Below are positions 8,037 to 17,107 of a DNA stretch of 64,000 nt, piece after piece. The stretch comes from Comamonas resistens (GTDB lineage Bacteria > Pseudomonadota > Gammaproteobacteria > Burkholderiales > Burkholderiaceae_C). The first letter of the stretch is position 1. Every line of letters starts with the position of its first letter. A program made the translations under genes and the position numbers. The stretch spans positions 1,364,001 to 1,428,000 of the forward strand of contig NZ_CP125947.1 of NCBI RefSeq assembly GCF_030064165.1. The letters are read 5' to 3'. Below the pieces are notes generated by a model. The model had not been told where the DNA came from. It made no database searches and worked only from the letters and a program-made list of their open reading frames with translations.

Positions 8037-8933
8037 TCAGAGTACGCCAACTTTACGCAGAGCGCCTTCGACAACGGATTCGAATTGTTCGCTCAGCGGC
8101 GTCATTGGCAGGCGCATGGCAGGGCTGCACAAGCCCATGCGGGCCGCAGCCCATTTCACGGGAATGGGATTGGCTTCCACGAACAGGCTCTTGTGCAGGG
8201 GCATGAGCTGGAACTGGATTTCCATGGCGCGCTTGATGTCGCCGGCCAGCGCAGCAGTGCACAGCTCGCTCATCAGGCGCGGAGCCACGTTGGCTGTCAC
8301 GCTGATATTGCCGTGGCCGCCGCACAGCATCAGGGCCACGGCGGTGGGGTCGTCACCGGAGTAGACGCCAAAACCGGCAGGCACATCGCGGATCAGCCAT
8401 TGGGCGCGTTCGATATTGCCGGTGGCTTCCTTGATGCCGACGATGCCGGGAATCTGGGCCAGACGCAGCACGGTTTCATGCTGCATATCGGCGACCGAGC
8501 GACCGGGCACGTTGTAGAGAATCACGGGCAGGTCGCCAGTGGCTTCGGCAATCGCCTTGAAGTGCTGGTACTGGCCTTCCTGCGTGGGCTTGTTGTAGTA
8601 GGGCACGACCTGCAACTGGCTGTCGGCGCCGACCTTCTTGGCGTACTTGGCCAGCTCGATCGCTTCATGCGTGCTGTTGGCGCCGCAGCCGGCCATGATG
8701 GAGACGCGGCCCGCAGCCTGTTCCACTGCCACGCGAATGATTTCGCAGTGTTCGTCCACATTGACGGTGGGAGATTCGCCCGTTGTGCCGACCACGCCTA
8801 TGCAATGAGTGCCTTCGGCCACATGCCAGTCGATCAGTTTGCGCAGCGCCGGGTAGTCGATGCTACCGTCTTCGAGCATGGGCGTAATGAGGGCAACAAT
8901 GCTGCCAGTCAGAGCAACGGAGGAAGATGTCAT
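8037..8933 (-). CDS. dapA: 4-hydroxy-tetrahydrodipicolinate synthase DapA
   Basis: First committed enzyme of lysine/diaminopimelate synthesis, condensing pyruvate with aspartate semialdehyde. At 298 residues it is a normal length for this TIM barrel. Family landmarks: [10 protein letters not shown] at the start, GTTGESPT, the [12 protein letters not shown] segment with the catalytic tyrosine, LYNVPGRS, and the Schiff-base lysine in [12 protein letters not shown] chose the ATG at 8933, which gives the family N-terminus; an ATG at 8963 or an earlier start would add 10-18 unsupported residues. Neither has a strong ribosome site. bamC follows at 63 bases. Confidence 0.95.
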   Translation of the reverse strand: MTSSSVALTGSIVALITPMLEDGSIDYPALRKLIDWHVAEGTHCIGVVGTTGESPTVNVDEHCEIIRVAVEQAAGRVSIMAGCGANSTHEAIELAKYAKKVGADSQLQVVPYYNKPTQEGQYQHFKAIAEATGDLPVILYNVPGRSVADMQHETVLRLAQIPGIVGIKEATGNIERAQWLIRDVPAGFGVYSGDDPTAVALMLCGGHGNISVTANVAPRLMSELCTAALAGDIKRAMEIQFQLMPLHKSLFVEANPIPVKWAAARMGLCSPAMRLPMTPLSEQFESVVEGALRKVGVL

Positions 8934-9183
8934 ATCCGCAATCAGAAAACGGGAAAGTTTCATTCTACAAACAGGCTTGCCCGCCATTGCGCAGATTTGA
9001 GGTCATGCTGCGGAGCAAAACCCTGTTTTTGTCGATATGTTGTCAATAAATGACGATTTGACGAAAACATTGTTGTTGTTGCGTCAGTTTGTTGCATGGC
9101 GTGGCGCTGTCCTTCGCCATCTTGTGGATGGATGTTCAGGCGGGAGAGGCTTGCTTGATGACCGGCCCGCTTGCCGCGAGCCC

Positions 9184-11340
9184 TCAGCTGGCGCTGTAGT
9201 TGGAGGCGCTGATGCTGGCCTGGGCCAGGCTATCGAGAAAGTCCTCGGCATCCTCGGTACGCACCACGGTGATGCGGATGCTGTCGTCATCGGTGGCCAG
9301 TCTGATCAGGCTCAGATTGCGGCTGCCCAGATGTTCGGCCAGATGTTCGAGTCCCGACTCCACGCCATCGGCCGGCGTGTCCCAGTTCCAGTCGTCGCTG
9401 CCGGGCAGCCAGTGGGTGTTGGCAATGCCGTCTGCATCCTTCCAGTCAAAGCGCGCGAACTGGCTGGCAATGGGCAGCAGGTGTATCCAGTACAGCGTCA
9501 GTGCATTGTCGCTTTCGGGCAAATGCATCACATCGGGGTCGATCTCGCCAGCTCCATCTTCGCCATTGTCCCAGCCCATTTCATCAGGGTCGGGTTCGGC
9601 CACGCAGTCGCGCCATTGCTGCAGCAGTTCGCCGGCCTCGTCCTCATCGCCCAGGCAGAGGATGCGGGTGATGTCCTGCATCCAGGTTTCGTCCTCGGCT
9701 TCGATCAGCTCCGCGCGCGTGATGGTGGTGGCTGGGGCTTCATCGTCGAGACCCTTGAACATGCCGCGCATGGCATTGCGATAGTCATCCCAGGTTTCGC
9801 CGGTACGGGTGAGACTGAAGTCCTTGATGGAAAACATCAGCAATTCGGCCTCCGGCCCTTCTCCCATGAAGGTGAGCAGCTCATTTTTTTTGGGGCTGCA
9901 GTTCAGCGGCGGGCACCAGACCTCGGGCGCTGCCAACAGCTTGCCCTTGGTGTTGTAGATATGGGGTTGGCCTTTTTCGGTGATCGCCAGCAGCTTGCCA
10001 CCCGGTAGCACCTTGGGTGGGGAACTGTTGAAGCCGCGTTCGATGGTCTGGTATGCGCAGGGGATGATTTCCTGGCCGCTGATATGGATCACGCCTTCAC
10101 GAATCTCGAAGTCTGTCTCGTCCTGTTCGTTGCGGGTGGGCACGCGTGCGAGCACTACGGCCAGGCCGGTCCTGGCATCGAAGTCGTGGACTTGCTCATA
10201 GAGGCTGGCGTCAAACAGCGGCGCTCCATCGGGCTTGAGCAGCAGTTTTTGCGAGCCGCCAGACGTGCCATAGGGCCCCTTGTCGGCGCGAATGAACTCG
10301 TCTTCTTCGGCGTTGTAGTAGATGCTGGAGAGGCCCTCGTGCAGCAGCTCCAGCCCGGGCAGGCTGCGCAGGTCTTCCGTACCGGGCACGTTCGCCGATT
10401 TGCAGGCCATGACCTGAGGCGTGACGGCATAGGCATTGAGGTAGCCCGCGGATGGCGGCACCAGCCAGTTGCCGTTCAAGTCCTTGATGCCGGACTTTTC
10501 ACCTTCGCCTTCCCTGGCTTCAGGGTAGCGGACATTGATATGGCCGCCTGATGTGTAGGCGCCGCAAGCGCCCTCAATAGGCTTGACCAGCCAGCGGCCA
10601 TAGGGCGTGACCAGGCCGACGGGCCAGTTGCCGCGATGGTTTTCGCCAGGCAGCTTTTCACCTGTGCGCGGATGCTTCAGGGGCATCACGTAATAGGCAT
10701 CCGTGCCTTCGTCCCAGGCGCTGTGGTAGCGCTCCACATAGTTGTCCTTGAGCCAGGCAGGCCAGTCGTCATCGCTGTAGCGCTCTATCACTTCGGTGCG
10801 AGCAAGTACCGAATGGCTCCACCAGCCAAGCTGGAAATGCGGATGCTGCTTCAAAACCTGTAGCGCTTCGGGCAGGCTATCCGCGCTGCAGTCCCATTGC
10901 AGGCAGCGTTCGCGCAGCGAGCCCAAGGCTGCGGCGTATTCGGGTGTGTCAAAGTCATGGGGGATCAGCGTGGCGCAGTCCAGCAGCAGCCAGTGGCGCT
11001 GGCTTTGGCTGATGATGGCGTCGATCTGCTGCCAGCTTTTTCTGACCGAGTCCGGCCAGTGGGCGGGCAGCGGCTCCATCTGCGCCTTGAGCCATTGCCA
11101 GCGTGCCTTGACCTGATCCATGGGGGCGGCCAGGGAGATCAGGCTTTCCTTGTCCTGGTAGGCGCTGCAGGGCACCAGTTCGGGCAGATGCCGGGCATCG
11201 CCCAGCAGCAGGCTGAACAGGAGCGGCGTGCTTTCAAACCACTCGGCCCAGGCTTCGCAGGGGCCGCCTGGCTGGGCTGGCCAGTCGGTGGTCGGGCCCG
11301 GATGTTCATTGTGTGCGAGGAGCAGAGCGTAGTCAGGCAT
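9184..11340 (-). CDS. Large WG-repeat-like protein with acidic C-terminal domain (possible DUF6630 type), function unknown
   Basis: A 718-residue protein with no signal peptide. The central part has recurring short beta-type units that resemble WG repeats: DLNGNWLVPPSAGYLNAY, YGRWLVKPIEG, ISGQEIIPCAYQTIERG and YNTKGKLLAAPEVW. The N-terminal 250 residues are Trp-rich and helical. The acidic C-terminal 180 residues (about 540-718) look like the DUF6630 family, but I cannot confirm this without a profile search. The start at 11340 (MPDYALLLAHNE) is chosen over an earlier frame start at 11475, which would run back into the methyltransferase gene. That methyltransferase gene ends 34 bases upstream on the same strand, suggesting co-transcription. 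Confidence 0.7.
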   Translation of the reverse strand: MPDYALLLAHNEHPGPTTDWPAQPGGPCEAWAEWFESTPLLFSLLLGDARHLPELVPCSAYQDKESLISLAAPMDQVKARWQWLKAQMEPLPAHWPDSVRKSWQQIDAIISQSQRHWLLLDCATLIPHDFDTPEYAAALGSLRERCLQWDCSADSLPEALQVLKQHPHFQLGWWSHSVLARTEVIERYSDDDWPAWLKDNYVERYHSAWDEGTDAYYVMPLKHPRTGEKLPGENHRGNWPVGLVTPYGRWLVKPIEGACGAYTSGGHINVRYPEAREGEGEKSGIKDLNGNWLVPPSAGYLNAYAVTPQVMACKSANVPGTEDLRSLPGLELLHEGLSSIYYNAEEDEFIRADKGPYGTSGGSQKLLLKPDGAPLFDASLYEQVHDFDARTGLAVVLARVPTRNEQDETDFEIREGVIHISGQEIIPCAYQTIERGFNSSPPKVLPGGKLLAITEKGQPHIYNTKGKLLAAPEVWCPPLNCSPKKNELLTFMGEGPEAELLMFSIKDFSLTRTGETWDDYRNAMRGMFKGLDDEAPATTITRAELIEAEDETWMQDITRILCLGDEDEAGELLQQWRDCVAEPDPDEMGWDNGEDGAGEIDPDVMHLPESDNALTLYWIHLLPIASQFARFDWKDADGIANTHWLPGSDDWNWDTPADGVESGLEHLAEHLGSRNLSLIRLATDDDSIRITVVRTEDAEDFLDSLAQASISASNYSAS

Positions 11341-11374
11341 GAAGCAGTCTGGGCTGTCGATATGGGAAGTGAAA

Positions 11375-11956
11375 TCAGGCCTGAAGCAATGCAGGGTCTG
11401 CGCTATCAGCTCCTGGCTTGATCGCGGCAATGCGCTGCACCACACGCTCGGGCTGGTGCAACTGGCCGTGCTCATAGGCCACGATGGTCCAGCCCTCGCA
11501 AATCTTCAGCAACTCGCCTGGGGCCAGCAAAAAGTCGGGGCGCGAGGGTTTGCCAAAAGCTTCGTTGCCCTGGCCAAAGGTTTCGTAGAGCAGCACGCCA
11601 CCGGGCTTGACGCTATCCAGAATCTGCGCCCACAGCGGACGCCACAGATAGTTGGTCACCACCACGGCGTCGAACTGCTGGCCGGGCAGGGGCCAGGGAC
11701 TGTTTTCAATATCGGCCTGAATGGCCTGACCCAGGTTTGCTACTGCATCGATAGCTTCCTGCGCTCTGTCTATACCGGTTACGGGGTGATTGGATGCATG
11801 AAACATCCGCATATGCCGTCCCAGGCCGCAGGCGATATCAAGCACCTGCCCCTGAGGGCGCACCAGATGGGCGAAGCGGACAATCCAGTCGGAGGGCGCT
11901 TGCGCGCCATGGGAAGAGGGCAGTGTCGCTGCCGCGGCAGGAATAGGGCAAGTCAT
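11375..11956 (-). CDS. Class I SAM-dependent methyltransferase
   Basis: A 193-residue Rossmann methyltransferase. The SAM-binding motif I is VLDIACGLGRHMRMF, followed by the acidic residue in VTGIDRAQEA, the AIQADIENSPWPL segment and the FDAVVVTNYLWRPLW/VKPGGVLLYETFG motifs. This resembles the small tellurite-resistance/UbiE-like methyltransferases, whose substrates are usually undefined. The start at 11956 (MTCPIP) keeps the domain complete; an ATG at 11989 would add 11 residues. Neither has a clear ribosome site. The substrate cannot be read from the sequence. Confidence 0.75.
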   Translation of the reverse strand: MTCPIPAAAATLPSSHGAQAPSDWIVRFAHLVRPQGQVLDIACGLGRHMRMFHASNHPVTGIDRAQEAIDAVANLGQAIQADIENSPWPLPGQQFDAVVVTNYLWRPLWAQILDSVKPGGVLLYETFGQGNEAFGKPSRPDFLLAPGELLKICEGWTIVAYEHGQLHQPERVVQRIAAIKPGADSADPALLQA

Positions 11957-12025
11957 TGTGCTGAAAACTATAGCAGCGAGCCTGCTCACTCAGGCCGCTA
12001 TGTGCCAGAGCGCTTGTAAGCCTTG

Positions 12026-12481
12026 TTAAGACCCAGGCTTGCGGCGCAGTTGCAGCACACCCGCCAACATTACGACCAGACCAATGAGCGTGAGCCAGAT
12101 GACAGGGCCATACCAGTGCCAGAAGCCTGCCTGAATCACATCTTCCGGCAGACCGGTGCCCGCGTGTGGGCTATCTGCGGGAGGGACTCTGGCCAGAATC
12201 TGTGCTCCCACTTTATGGACGCGCGTCTTGCTGGAGTTCAGCGGAATGTGGATATTTCGCCCGTCGCCACTCGCAATAGTGACGGAGCTGCGTTGGCGAT
12301 AGTGATCCAGAGGCCCCAGCTCGGTCACGGTATAGAGCACAGGCTGGCTGGTGGTGCGCAACTGCTCGACCTGGTGAATGGCGTCGCGCGCAACCCCTAG
12401 CGCGATGACCGCCATGATGAGCAGGGCGGCGCAAATGGCTGCTGCGCACCAGAAGGTGGCTTGCTTGTTGGGTACTGCCAT
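12026..12481 (-). CDS. DUF3592-like two-helix membrane protein
   Basis: A 151-residue protein with one transmembrane segment near the N-terminus (about 10-30) and one near the C-terminus (about 122-145). Between them is a beta-rich extracytoplasmic part with tyrosine and arginine pairs such as VLYTVTELG and YRQRSSVTI, the layout of DUF3592 proteins. The ATG at 12481 lies 9 bases after the SDR stop upstream, so the two are translated from one message. Function is unknown. Confidence 0.7.
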   Translation of the reverse strand: MAVPNKQATFWCAAAICAALLIMAVIALGVARDAIHQVEQLRTTSQPVLYTVTELGPLDHYRQRSSVTIASGDGRNIHIPLNSSKTRVHKVGAQILARVPPADSPHAGTGLPEDVIQAGFWHWYGPVIWLTLIGLVVMLAGVLQLRRKPGS

Positions 12482-12490
12482 GTCAGGGTT

Positions 12491-13303
12491 TCAATGCGGT
12501 TTGACGTCATCCTTGAGTGCGGCCAGGGCGATTTTTTCCACCAGGCCCGGAACAATCAGCTTCATGAAGCGGCCCAGCTTGCCCTTGCCCGTCATCACCA
12601 CCTCGCGCTGGCGGCGGTTCATGCCGTCGATGATGAGGCGCGCGCATTCCGCTGCGCTCATGGCACCGTCCTCCTTGAGGCCGCTGACGCCTGCTGCTTC
12701 GCCCCTGGCGTTGTAGCCGTGGTAGCGGATGCGCGTATCCACCACGCCGGGGTAGGCCGTGGTCACGCTGACGCCCGCAGGCTTGAGTTCGGTGCGCAGC
12801 GCTTCGAAAAAGCCGCTCATGGCAAATTTGCTGGCGCTGTAGGCCGTGCGCCCCGGCACCCCCACCAATCCGGCCAACGACGAAACCGCCACGATGCGAC
12901 CCCGGCTGGCCTTGAGCTGCGGCAGCGCTGCATGGGTGCACCAGACGCTGCCCCAGAGGTTGATGCGCATCAGCCGCTCATACCAGCCCAGGTCCTCTGC
13001 ACGGACTTCCTCGAACAGCGCATGGGCCGAGACTCCGGCGTTGTTGATCAGTGCATCGAGTCCGCCGAACTGCCGCACGGCGGCATCAATCAGCGCGCGG
13101 CACTGGGCTTGATCGCTGACATCGGTGGGAGCGATCAGCACCTGTGCGCCCAGTGCACGGCATTGCTGGGCCACGGTTTCCAGATTGGCGGCATTGCGTG
13201 CAGCCAGAGTCAGCTGCAGCCGGCTCTGATGGGTTTGCGCCAGCTGGCGGGCCATTTCGGCGCCTATGCCGTCCGAAGCTCCGGTGATGATGATGCGGGG
13301 CAT
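12491..13303 (-). CDS. Short-chain dehydrogenase/reductase
   Basis: A classical SDR of 270 residues. The cofactor motif T-G-A-S-D-G-I-G lies at residues 7-14, the NNAG motif is present, and the catalytic Ser (AVSSLAG) and Y-S-A-S-K are in place. The closest style is the DHRS7B-like group that acts on lipid or steroid alcohols; Comamonas has many SDRs, and the substrate here is open. The ATG at 13303 follows a GGGAGAG ribosome site. It ends 9 bases before the DUF3592-like gene. The 43-residue membrane protein and MFS gene lie just upstream on the same strand. Confidence 0.82.
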   Translation of the reverse strand: MPRIIITGASDGIGAEMARQLAQTHQSRLQLTLAARNAANLETVAQQCRALGAQVLIAPTDVSDQAQCRALIDAAVRQFGGLDALINNAGVSAHALFEEVRAEDLGWYERLMRINLWGSVWCTHAALPQLKASRGRIVAVSSLAGLVGVPGRTAYSASKFAMSGFFEALRTELKPAGVSVTTAYPGVVDTRIRYHGYNARGEAAGVSGLKEDGAMSAAECARLIIDGMNRRQREVVMTGKGKLGRFMKLIVPGLVEKIALAALKDDVKPH

Positions 13304-13345
13304 GTACTCTCCCGGCCTGGCCGCGGGGCCGGGTGGCGCCCTGAA

Positions 13346-13477
13346 TCAGAAACAGGCCCAGACCTGGTCCGCCAGTGTGAGCATGAAATCGGGCCGCAGA
13401 TACAGGGCAAACACGGTCAGCAGCACCGCAAGCACGGCGGCCCAGATAGCGATGTGTTGCCAGCGTTTGAGAGACAT
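13346..13477 (-). CDS. 43-residue single-pass membrane protein
   Basis: A small open frame encoding MSLKRWQHIAIWAAV... with one strong hydrophobic helix (about residues 8-27) and the ending LADQVWACF. I recall similar short proteins with an LADQ-W-ACF tail in Burkholderiales, so I think it is real. It starts 5 bases after the MFS transporter stop and ends 42 bases before the SDR start, which suggests translational coupling within one transcription unit. The positive N-terminus predicts an N-in topology. The C-terminal cysteine would be extracytoplasmic. Function is unknown. Confidence 0.65.
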   Translation of the reverse strand: MSLKRWQHIAIWAAVLAVLLTVFALYLRPDFMLTLADQVWACF

Positions 13478-13482
13478 GGTCT

Positions 13483-14706
13483 TCAGGCCGTCATGGTTGG
13501 CTGGCGCGGGATGGCTGTCTCGCGCACGGGCAGATTGACCAGGGCGGCAAAAATTCCCAGGGCAATCGACAGATACCAGACCATATCGTAATTGCCGTTG
13601 ATGTCATACAGATAGCCGCCCAGCCAGACGCCCAGGAAGCTGCCGATCTGGTGGCTGAAGAAGACAAAGCCGCCCAGCATGGACAGGTGCTGCACGCCGA
13701 AGATCTGGGCAATGGTGGCATTGGTCAGAGGCACGGTGGACAGCCACAGAAAGCCCATGGCCGCGCAGAAGATATAGACCGACCAGGGCGACAGCGGGGC
13801 CAGCAAGAAGCAGATGGTGGCTATTGAGCGCAGGCTGTAGATGCCAGACAGCAGATAGCGCTTGGGCATCTTCTGCCCCAGATTGCCGGCCAGATAGGTG
13901 CCGAAGATATTGAACAGTCCCACCAGTGCCAGCGAGGTACTGGCCACCTGGGGCGCCATGCCGAAGTCCTTGAGGTAGCTGGGCATGTGCACGCCGATGA
14001 ACATGACCTGAAAGCCGCAGACGAAATAGCCGGCCATCAGCAGCAGGAAGCTGGGGTAGCTCCAGGCTTCCTTGAGCGCCTGACCCACGGTCTGCTCGCG
14101 CTTGACGGGCGCGCCGCTGGCAAAGCCCGGCTCGCGCAGCCCGAACGCCAGGGCGGCGATCAGCAATGCAAACACGGCCAGGATCATCAAGGCGTTGGAC
14201 CAGTTCACGCTGGCGATCAGGCTGCCTTCGACCGGCACCATGAAAAACTGGCCGAACGAACCCGCGGCGGCCGTCACGCCCATGGCCCAGCTGCGCCGTG
14301 CCACGGGAATCTGCCGGCCCAGCACGCCGTAGATCACGGCATAGGTGGTGCCGGCCTGAGCCGCACCGATCAGCACACCGGCTGTGGCCAGAAACCACAG
14401 CGGCGTGGGGGACAGCGCCATGCCGACCAGACCCAGTGCATAGAGGATGGAGCCGCCAATCAGCACCTTGAACGCGCCTATGCGGTCGGCCAGCATGCCC
14501 ACGAAAATGCCCAACACGCCCCAGGAGAGGTTTTGCACGGCAATGGCCAGCGAGAAGCTCTCGCGCGTCCAGCCCATGCTCTGGGTGATGGGCAGCAGCC
14601 ACAGGCCAAAACCATGGCGTATGCCCATGGACAGGGTGACGATGGCGCCTCCGCACAGAAGAATCTGCACCATGGACAGGGGCGCTGTAGAGGTCTTGGT
14701 AGTCAT
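13483..14706 (-). CDS. MFS transporter, about 12 transmembrane helices
   Basis: A 407-residue major facilitator with twelve predicted hydrophobic segments and the loop 2-3 signature in GMLADRIGAFKVLIGG. The arrangement resembles oxalate/formate-antiporter-like and YbfB-type carriers for small organic acids; Comamonas uses many such carriers for aromatic or carboxylic acids. The substrate cannot be deduced. The ATG is at 14706. It is followed at 5 bases by the 43-residue membrane protein and then the SDR. Confidence 0.82.
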   Translation of the reverse strand: MTTKTSTAPLSMVQILLCGGAIVTLSMGIRHGFGLWLLPITQSMGWTRESFSLAIAVQNLSWGVLGIFVGMLADRIGAFKVLIGGSILYALGLVGMALSPTPLWFLATAGVLIGAAQAGTTYAVIYGVLGRQIPVARRSWAMGVTAAAGSFGQFFMVPVEGSLIASVNWSNALMILAVFALLIAALAFGLREPGFASGAPVKREQTVGQALKEAWSYPSFLLLMAGYFVCGFQVMFIGVHMPSYLKDFGMAPQVASTSLALVGLFNIFGTYLAGNLGQKMPKRYLLSGIYSLRSIATICFLLAPLSPWSVYIFCAAMGFLWLSTVPLTNATIAQIFGVQHLSMLGGFVFFSHQIGSFLGVWLGGYLYDINGNYDMVWYLSIALGIFAALVNLPVRETAIPRQPTMTA

Positions 14707-14857
14707 GCTGTGCGATCGGAATTTCGGGTCGGGGGCATCACTTTAACGAAACAAGTTGTTGTGCGCCTGTACCGGCCGTCACATGCGCGGCAGGCTCGCT
14801 TGCCAGAATGCGAGATCGGTGCGCAGGGCCAAAAATGACGGATTTCCAAAGACTTGA

Positions 14858-14949
14858 AAAAAGAGAGCGCCCGGCGTGGGATCTACCTTGGGTTTGAGTG
14901 AAAACCACATGAATATCCTTAAACAGCAAGCGCCAGACGCTCTCTTTTT
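14858..14949. repeat. 92-bp element with terminal inverted repeats (AAAAAGAGAGCG)
   Basis: AAAAAGAGAGCG at 14858-14869 is matched by its perfect reverse complement at 14938-14949. The match continues inward to about 19 bases with two mismatches (GGCG on the left against CGCC on the right). The middle carries a small GGTTT/AAAACC hairpin. The right end, AGCG/CGCT followed by TCTCTTTTT, also resembles a weak rightward terminator. It could be a miniature inverted-repeat element or a small structured RNA; no target duplication is obvious. Confidence 0.5.
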
Positions 14950-15072
14950 GAAAGCCATACAGAGGTGAGTCACTGAGGAAAACACATGCGCAAGACAAAT
15001 GTTCGGGCTTTGTGCAAGAGTATTGGGAGTAAACAACTGTGAATTTATCCAGCTCTCTTTCGGAGAGGCCAC

Positions 15073-15078
15073 TACAAT
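15073..15078 (+). promoter_or_regulatory. -10-like box (TACAAT) abutting parE
   Basis: TACAAT lies 8 bases before the chosen parE ATG at 15087. Transcription from it would start at or next to the ATG, giving a leaderless or nearly leaderless mRNA. No good -35 is present at normal spacing. No Shine-Dalgarno sequence precedes the ATG, which agrees with this reading. Confidence 0.35.
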
Positions 15079-15086
15079 CCGCCCCC

Positions 15087-17057
15087 ATGGCAGTCAAACC
15101 GTCCAACGAATATTCCGAAGGCTCGATCCGCGTTCTCAAGGGTCTGGAGCCTGTCAAACAGCGTCCCGGTATGTACACGCGTACCGACAACCCCCTGCAC
15201 ATACTGCAGGAGGTGATTGACAACGCGGCCGACGAGGCGCTTGCCGGCTACGGCAAGAAAATCAAGTTCACCATCCACTCCGACGGTTCCTTCAGCGTCG
15301 AGGACGACGGCCGCGGCATTCCGTTCGGCCTGCACCCCGAGGAAAAAGCACCTGTGGTGGAACTGGTCTTCACGCGTTTGCACGCGGGCGGCAAGTTCGA
15401 CAAGGGCAATGGCGGTGCCTACAGCTTCTCGGGCGGCCTGCACGGCGTGGGCGTCTCGGTGACCAATGCGCTGGCCACACGGCTGGAGGTCCAGGTGCAC
15501 CGCGACGGCCAGGTGGCCACGCTGGTGTTCTCGGGCGGCGATGTGATCGAGCCGCTCAAGGTTCGTCCTCTGCAGGCCGGCGAGCGCAAGCAGGGCACGA
15601 CGGTACGTGCCTGGCCCGATGCCAAATACTTCGAATCCTCGGCCCTGCCCATGGGCGAGCTGGTGCATCTGCTGCGCAGCAAGGCCGTGCTCATGCCTGG
15701 CGTGGCCGTTTCGCTGATCAACGAAAAGTCGCGTGACACTCAGACCTGGCAGTTCAAGGGTGGTCTGCGCGACTATCTGGCGCAAAGCCTGCACGGTGAG
15801 CCCATCATCCCCCTGTTCGAAGGCGAGGGCTTTGCCGACAAGCACAACGACAGCTTTGCCGAAGGCGAGGGCGCGGCCTGGTGCGTGGCCTTCACCGAAG
15901 ACGGCGCGCCGCTGCGTGAAAGCTATGTCAACCTGATTCCCACCACGGCGGGCGGCACGCATGACAGCGGCCTGCGAGACGGTCTGTTCCAGGCCGTCAA
16001 GGCCTTCATCGACATGCACTCGCTGCTGCCCAAGGGTGTCAAGCTCATGCCCGACGATGTGTTCGCGCGCGCCAGCTATGTGCTCAATGCCAAGGTGCTG
16101 GACCCGCAATTCCAGGGCCAGATCAAGGAGCGCCTGAACTCGCGCGACGCCGTGCGGCTGGTCTCGGGCTATGTGCGCCCGGCGCTGGAGCTGTGGCTCA
16201 ACGAGCATGTGGACTGGGGCAAGAAGCTGGCCGAGATCGCCATCAAGGCCGCCCAGACCCGGCAGAAGGCCGGCCAGAAAGTCGAAAAACGCAAGGGCAG
16301 CGGCGTGGCCGTGCTGCCCGGCAAGCTGACCGACTGCGAGAGCAAGGACATAGCCGTCAACGAGGTGTTCCTGGTCGAGGGCGATTCGGCTGGCGGCTCT
16401 GCCAAGATGGGCCGCGACAAGGAAACCCAGGCCGTGCTGCCATTGCGCGGCAAGGTGCTCAACACCTGGGAAGTGGACCGCGACCGCCTGTTTGCCAACA
16501 ACGAAATCCACGATATCTCGGTGGCCATCGGCGTGGACCCGCATGGCCCCAATGACGAGCCGGATTTGTCCGGCCTGCGCTACGGCAAGATTTGTATCCT
16601 CTCGGATGCGGATGTGGACGGCTCGCACATCCAGGTCTTGCTGCTGACCCTGTTCTTCAAGCATTTCCCCAAGCTCATCGAGGCCGGCCATATTCATGTG
16701 GCCTTGCCACCGCTGTTCCGCGTCGATGTGCCCGCACGGGGCAAGAAGCCGGCGATCAAGGTCTATGCGCTGGACGAAGGGGAGCTCGACGCCATCCTCG
16801 AAAAATGCGCCAAGGATGGCGTGCCGCGCGAGAAATGCCAGGTCAGCCGTTTCAAGGGCCTGGGCGAGATGAATGCCGAACAGCTGTGGGAGACCACGCT
16901 GAACCCCGATACGCGCCGCCTGCTGCCCGTGCAGTTCATGAATATGGACTTTGCGCAGGCCTCGGCTGTGGTTACCAAGCTCATGGGCAAGGGCGAAGCC
17001 GCTGCCCGCCGTGAGCTGATGGAGCTGCATGGCGACGCCGTGGAGGTCGATATCTGA
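15087..17057 (+). CDS. parE: DNA topoisomerase IV subunit B (ParE)
   Basis: ATPase subunit of topoisomerase IV, which decatenates replicated chromosomes. At 656 residues it is ParE-sized rather than GyrB-sized, and it lacks the GyrB insert. GHKL ATPase motifs are visible: EVIDNAADEAL (catalytic Glu and Asn), VEDDGRGIP and GGLHGVGVSVTNAL. The TOPRIM motifs are EGDSAGGSAKMGRD and the D-A-D-V-D-G acidic cluster, and PxxGKxLN appears as PLRGKVLN. An in-frame GTG at 15039 exists, but the ATG at 15087 gives the family N-terminus. A lytic transglycosylase gene and parC follow on the same strand. Confidence 0.95.
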   Translation: MAVKPSNEYSEGSIRVLKGLEPVKQRPGMYTRTDNPLHILQEVIDNAADEALAGYGKKIKFTIHSDGSFSVEDDGRGIPFGLHPEEKAPVVELVFTRLHAGGKFDKGNGGAYSFSGGLHGVGVSVTNALATRLEVQVHRDGQVATLVFSGGDVIEPLKVRPLQAGERKQGTTVRAWPDAKYFESSALPMGELVHLLRSKAVLMPGVAVSLINEKSRDTQTWQFKGGLRDYLAQSLHGEPIIPLFEGEGFADKHNDSFAEGEGAAWCVAFTEDGAPLRESYVNLIPTTAGGTHDSGLRDGLFQAVKAFIDMHSLLPKGVKLMPDDVFARASYVLNAKVLDPQFQGQIKERLNSRDAVRLVSGYVRPALELWLNEHVDWGKKLAEIAIKAAQTRQKAGQKVEKRKGSGVAVLPGKLTDCESKDIAVNEVFLVEGDSAGGSAKMGRDKETQAVLPLRGKVLNTWEVDRDRLFANNEIHDISVAIGVDPHGPNDEPDLSGLRYGKICILSDADVDGSHIQVLLLTLFFKHFPKLIEAGHIHVALPPLFRVDVPARGKKPAIKVYALDEGELDAILEKCAKDGVPREKCQVSRFKGLGEMNAEQLWETTLNPDTRRLLPVQFMNMDFAQASAVVTKLMGKGEAAARRELMELHGDAVEVDI

Positions 17058-17107
17058 GCGGGTGCATGGGCGCTAACAGTCGCCCGCCGCAGTGATGGAA
17101 TCAAGTC

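Larger units (their letters stand above)
14707..15086. other. Intergenic region between the MFS gene and parE
   Basis: These 380 bases separate two divergent genes. Open frames here look like noise. The main structure is a 92-base inverted-repeat element at 14858-14949. A TACAAT -10-like box for parE lies at the right end (15073-15078). Confidence 0.5.

Noticed and set aside
13266..13538. Plus-strand frame covering the 43-residue gene region
   Set aside because: Shadow of minus-strand genes; the minus-strand reading has a membrane helix and coupling to the transporter.
15072..17030. 652-residue open frame opposite parE
   Set aside because: Antisense frame in GC-rich coding DNA, rich in His/Gln/Leu and without a ribosome site. 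parE itself is certain.
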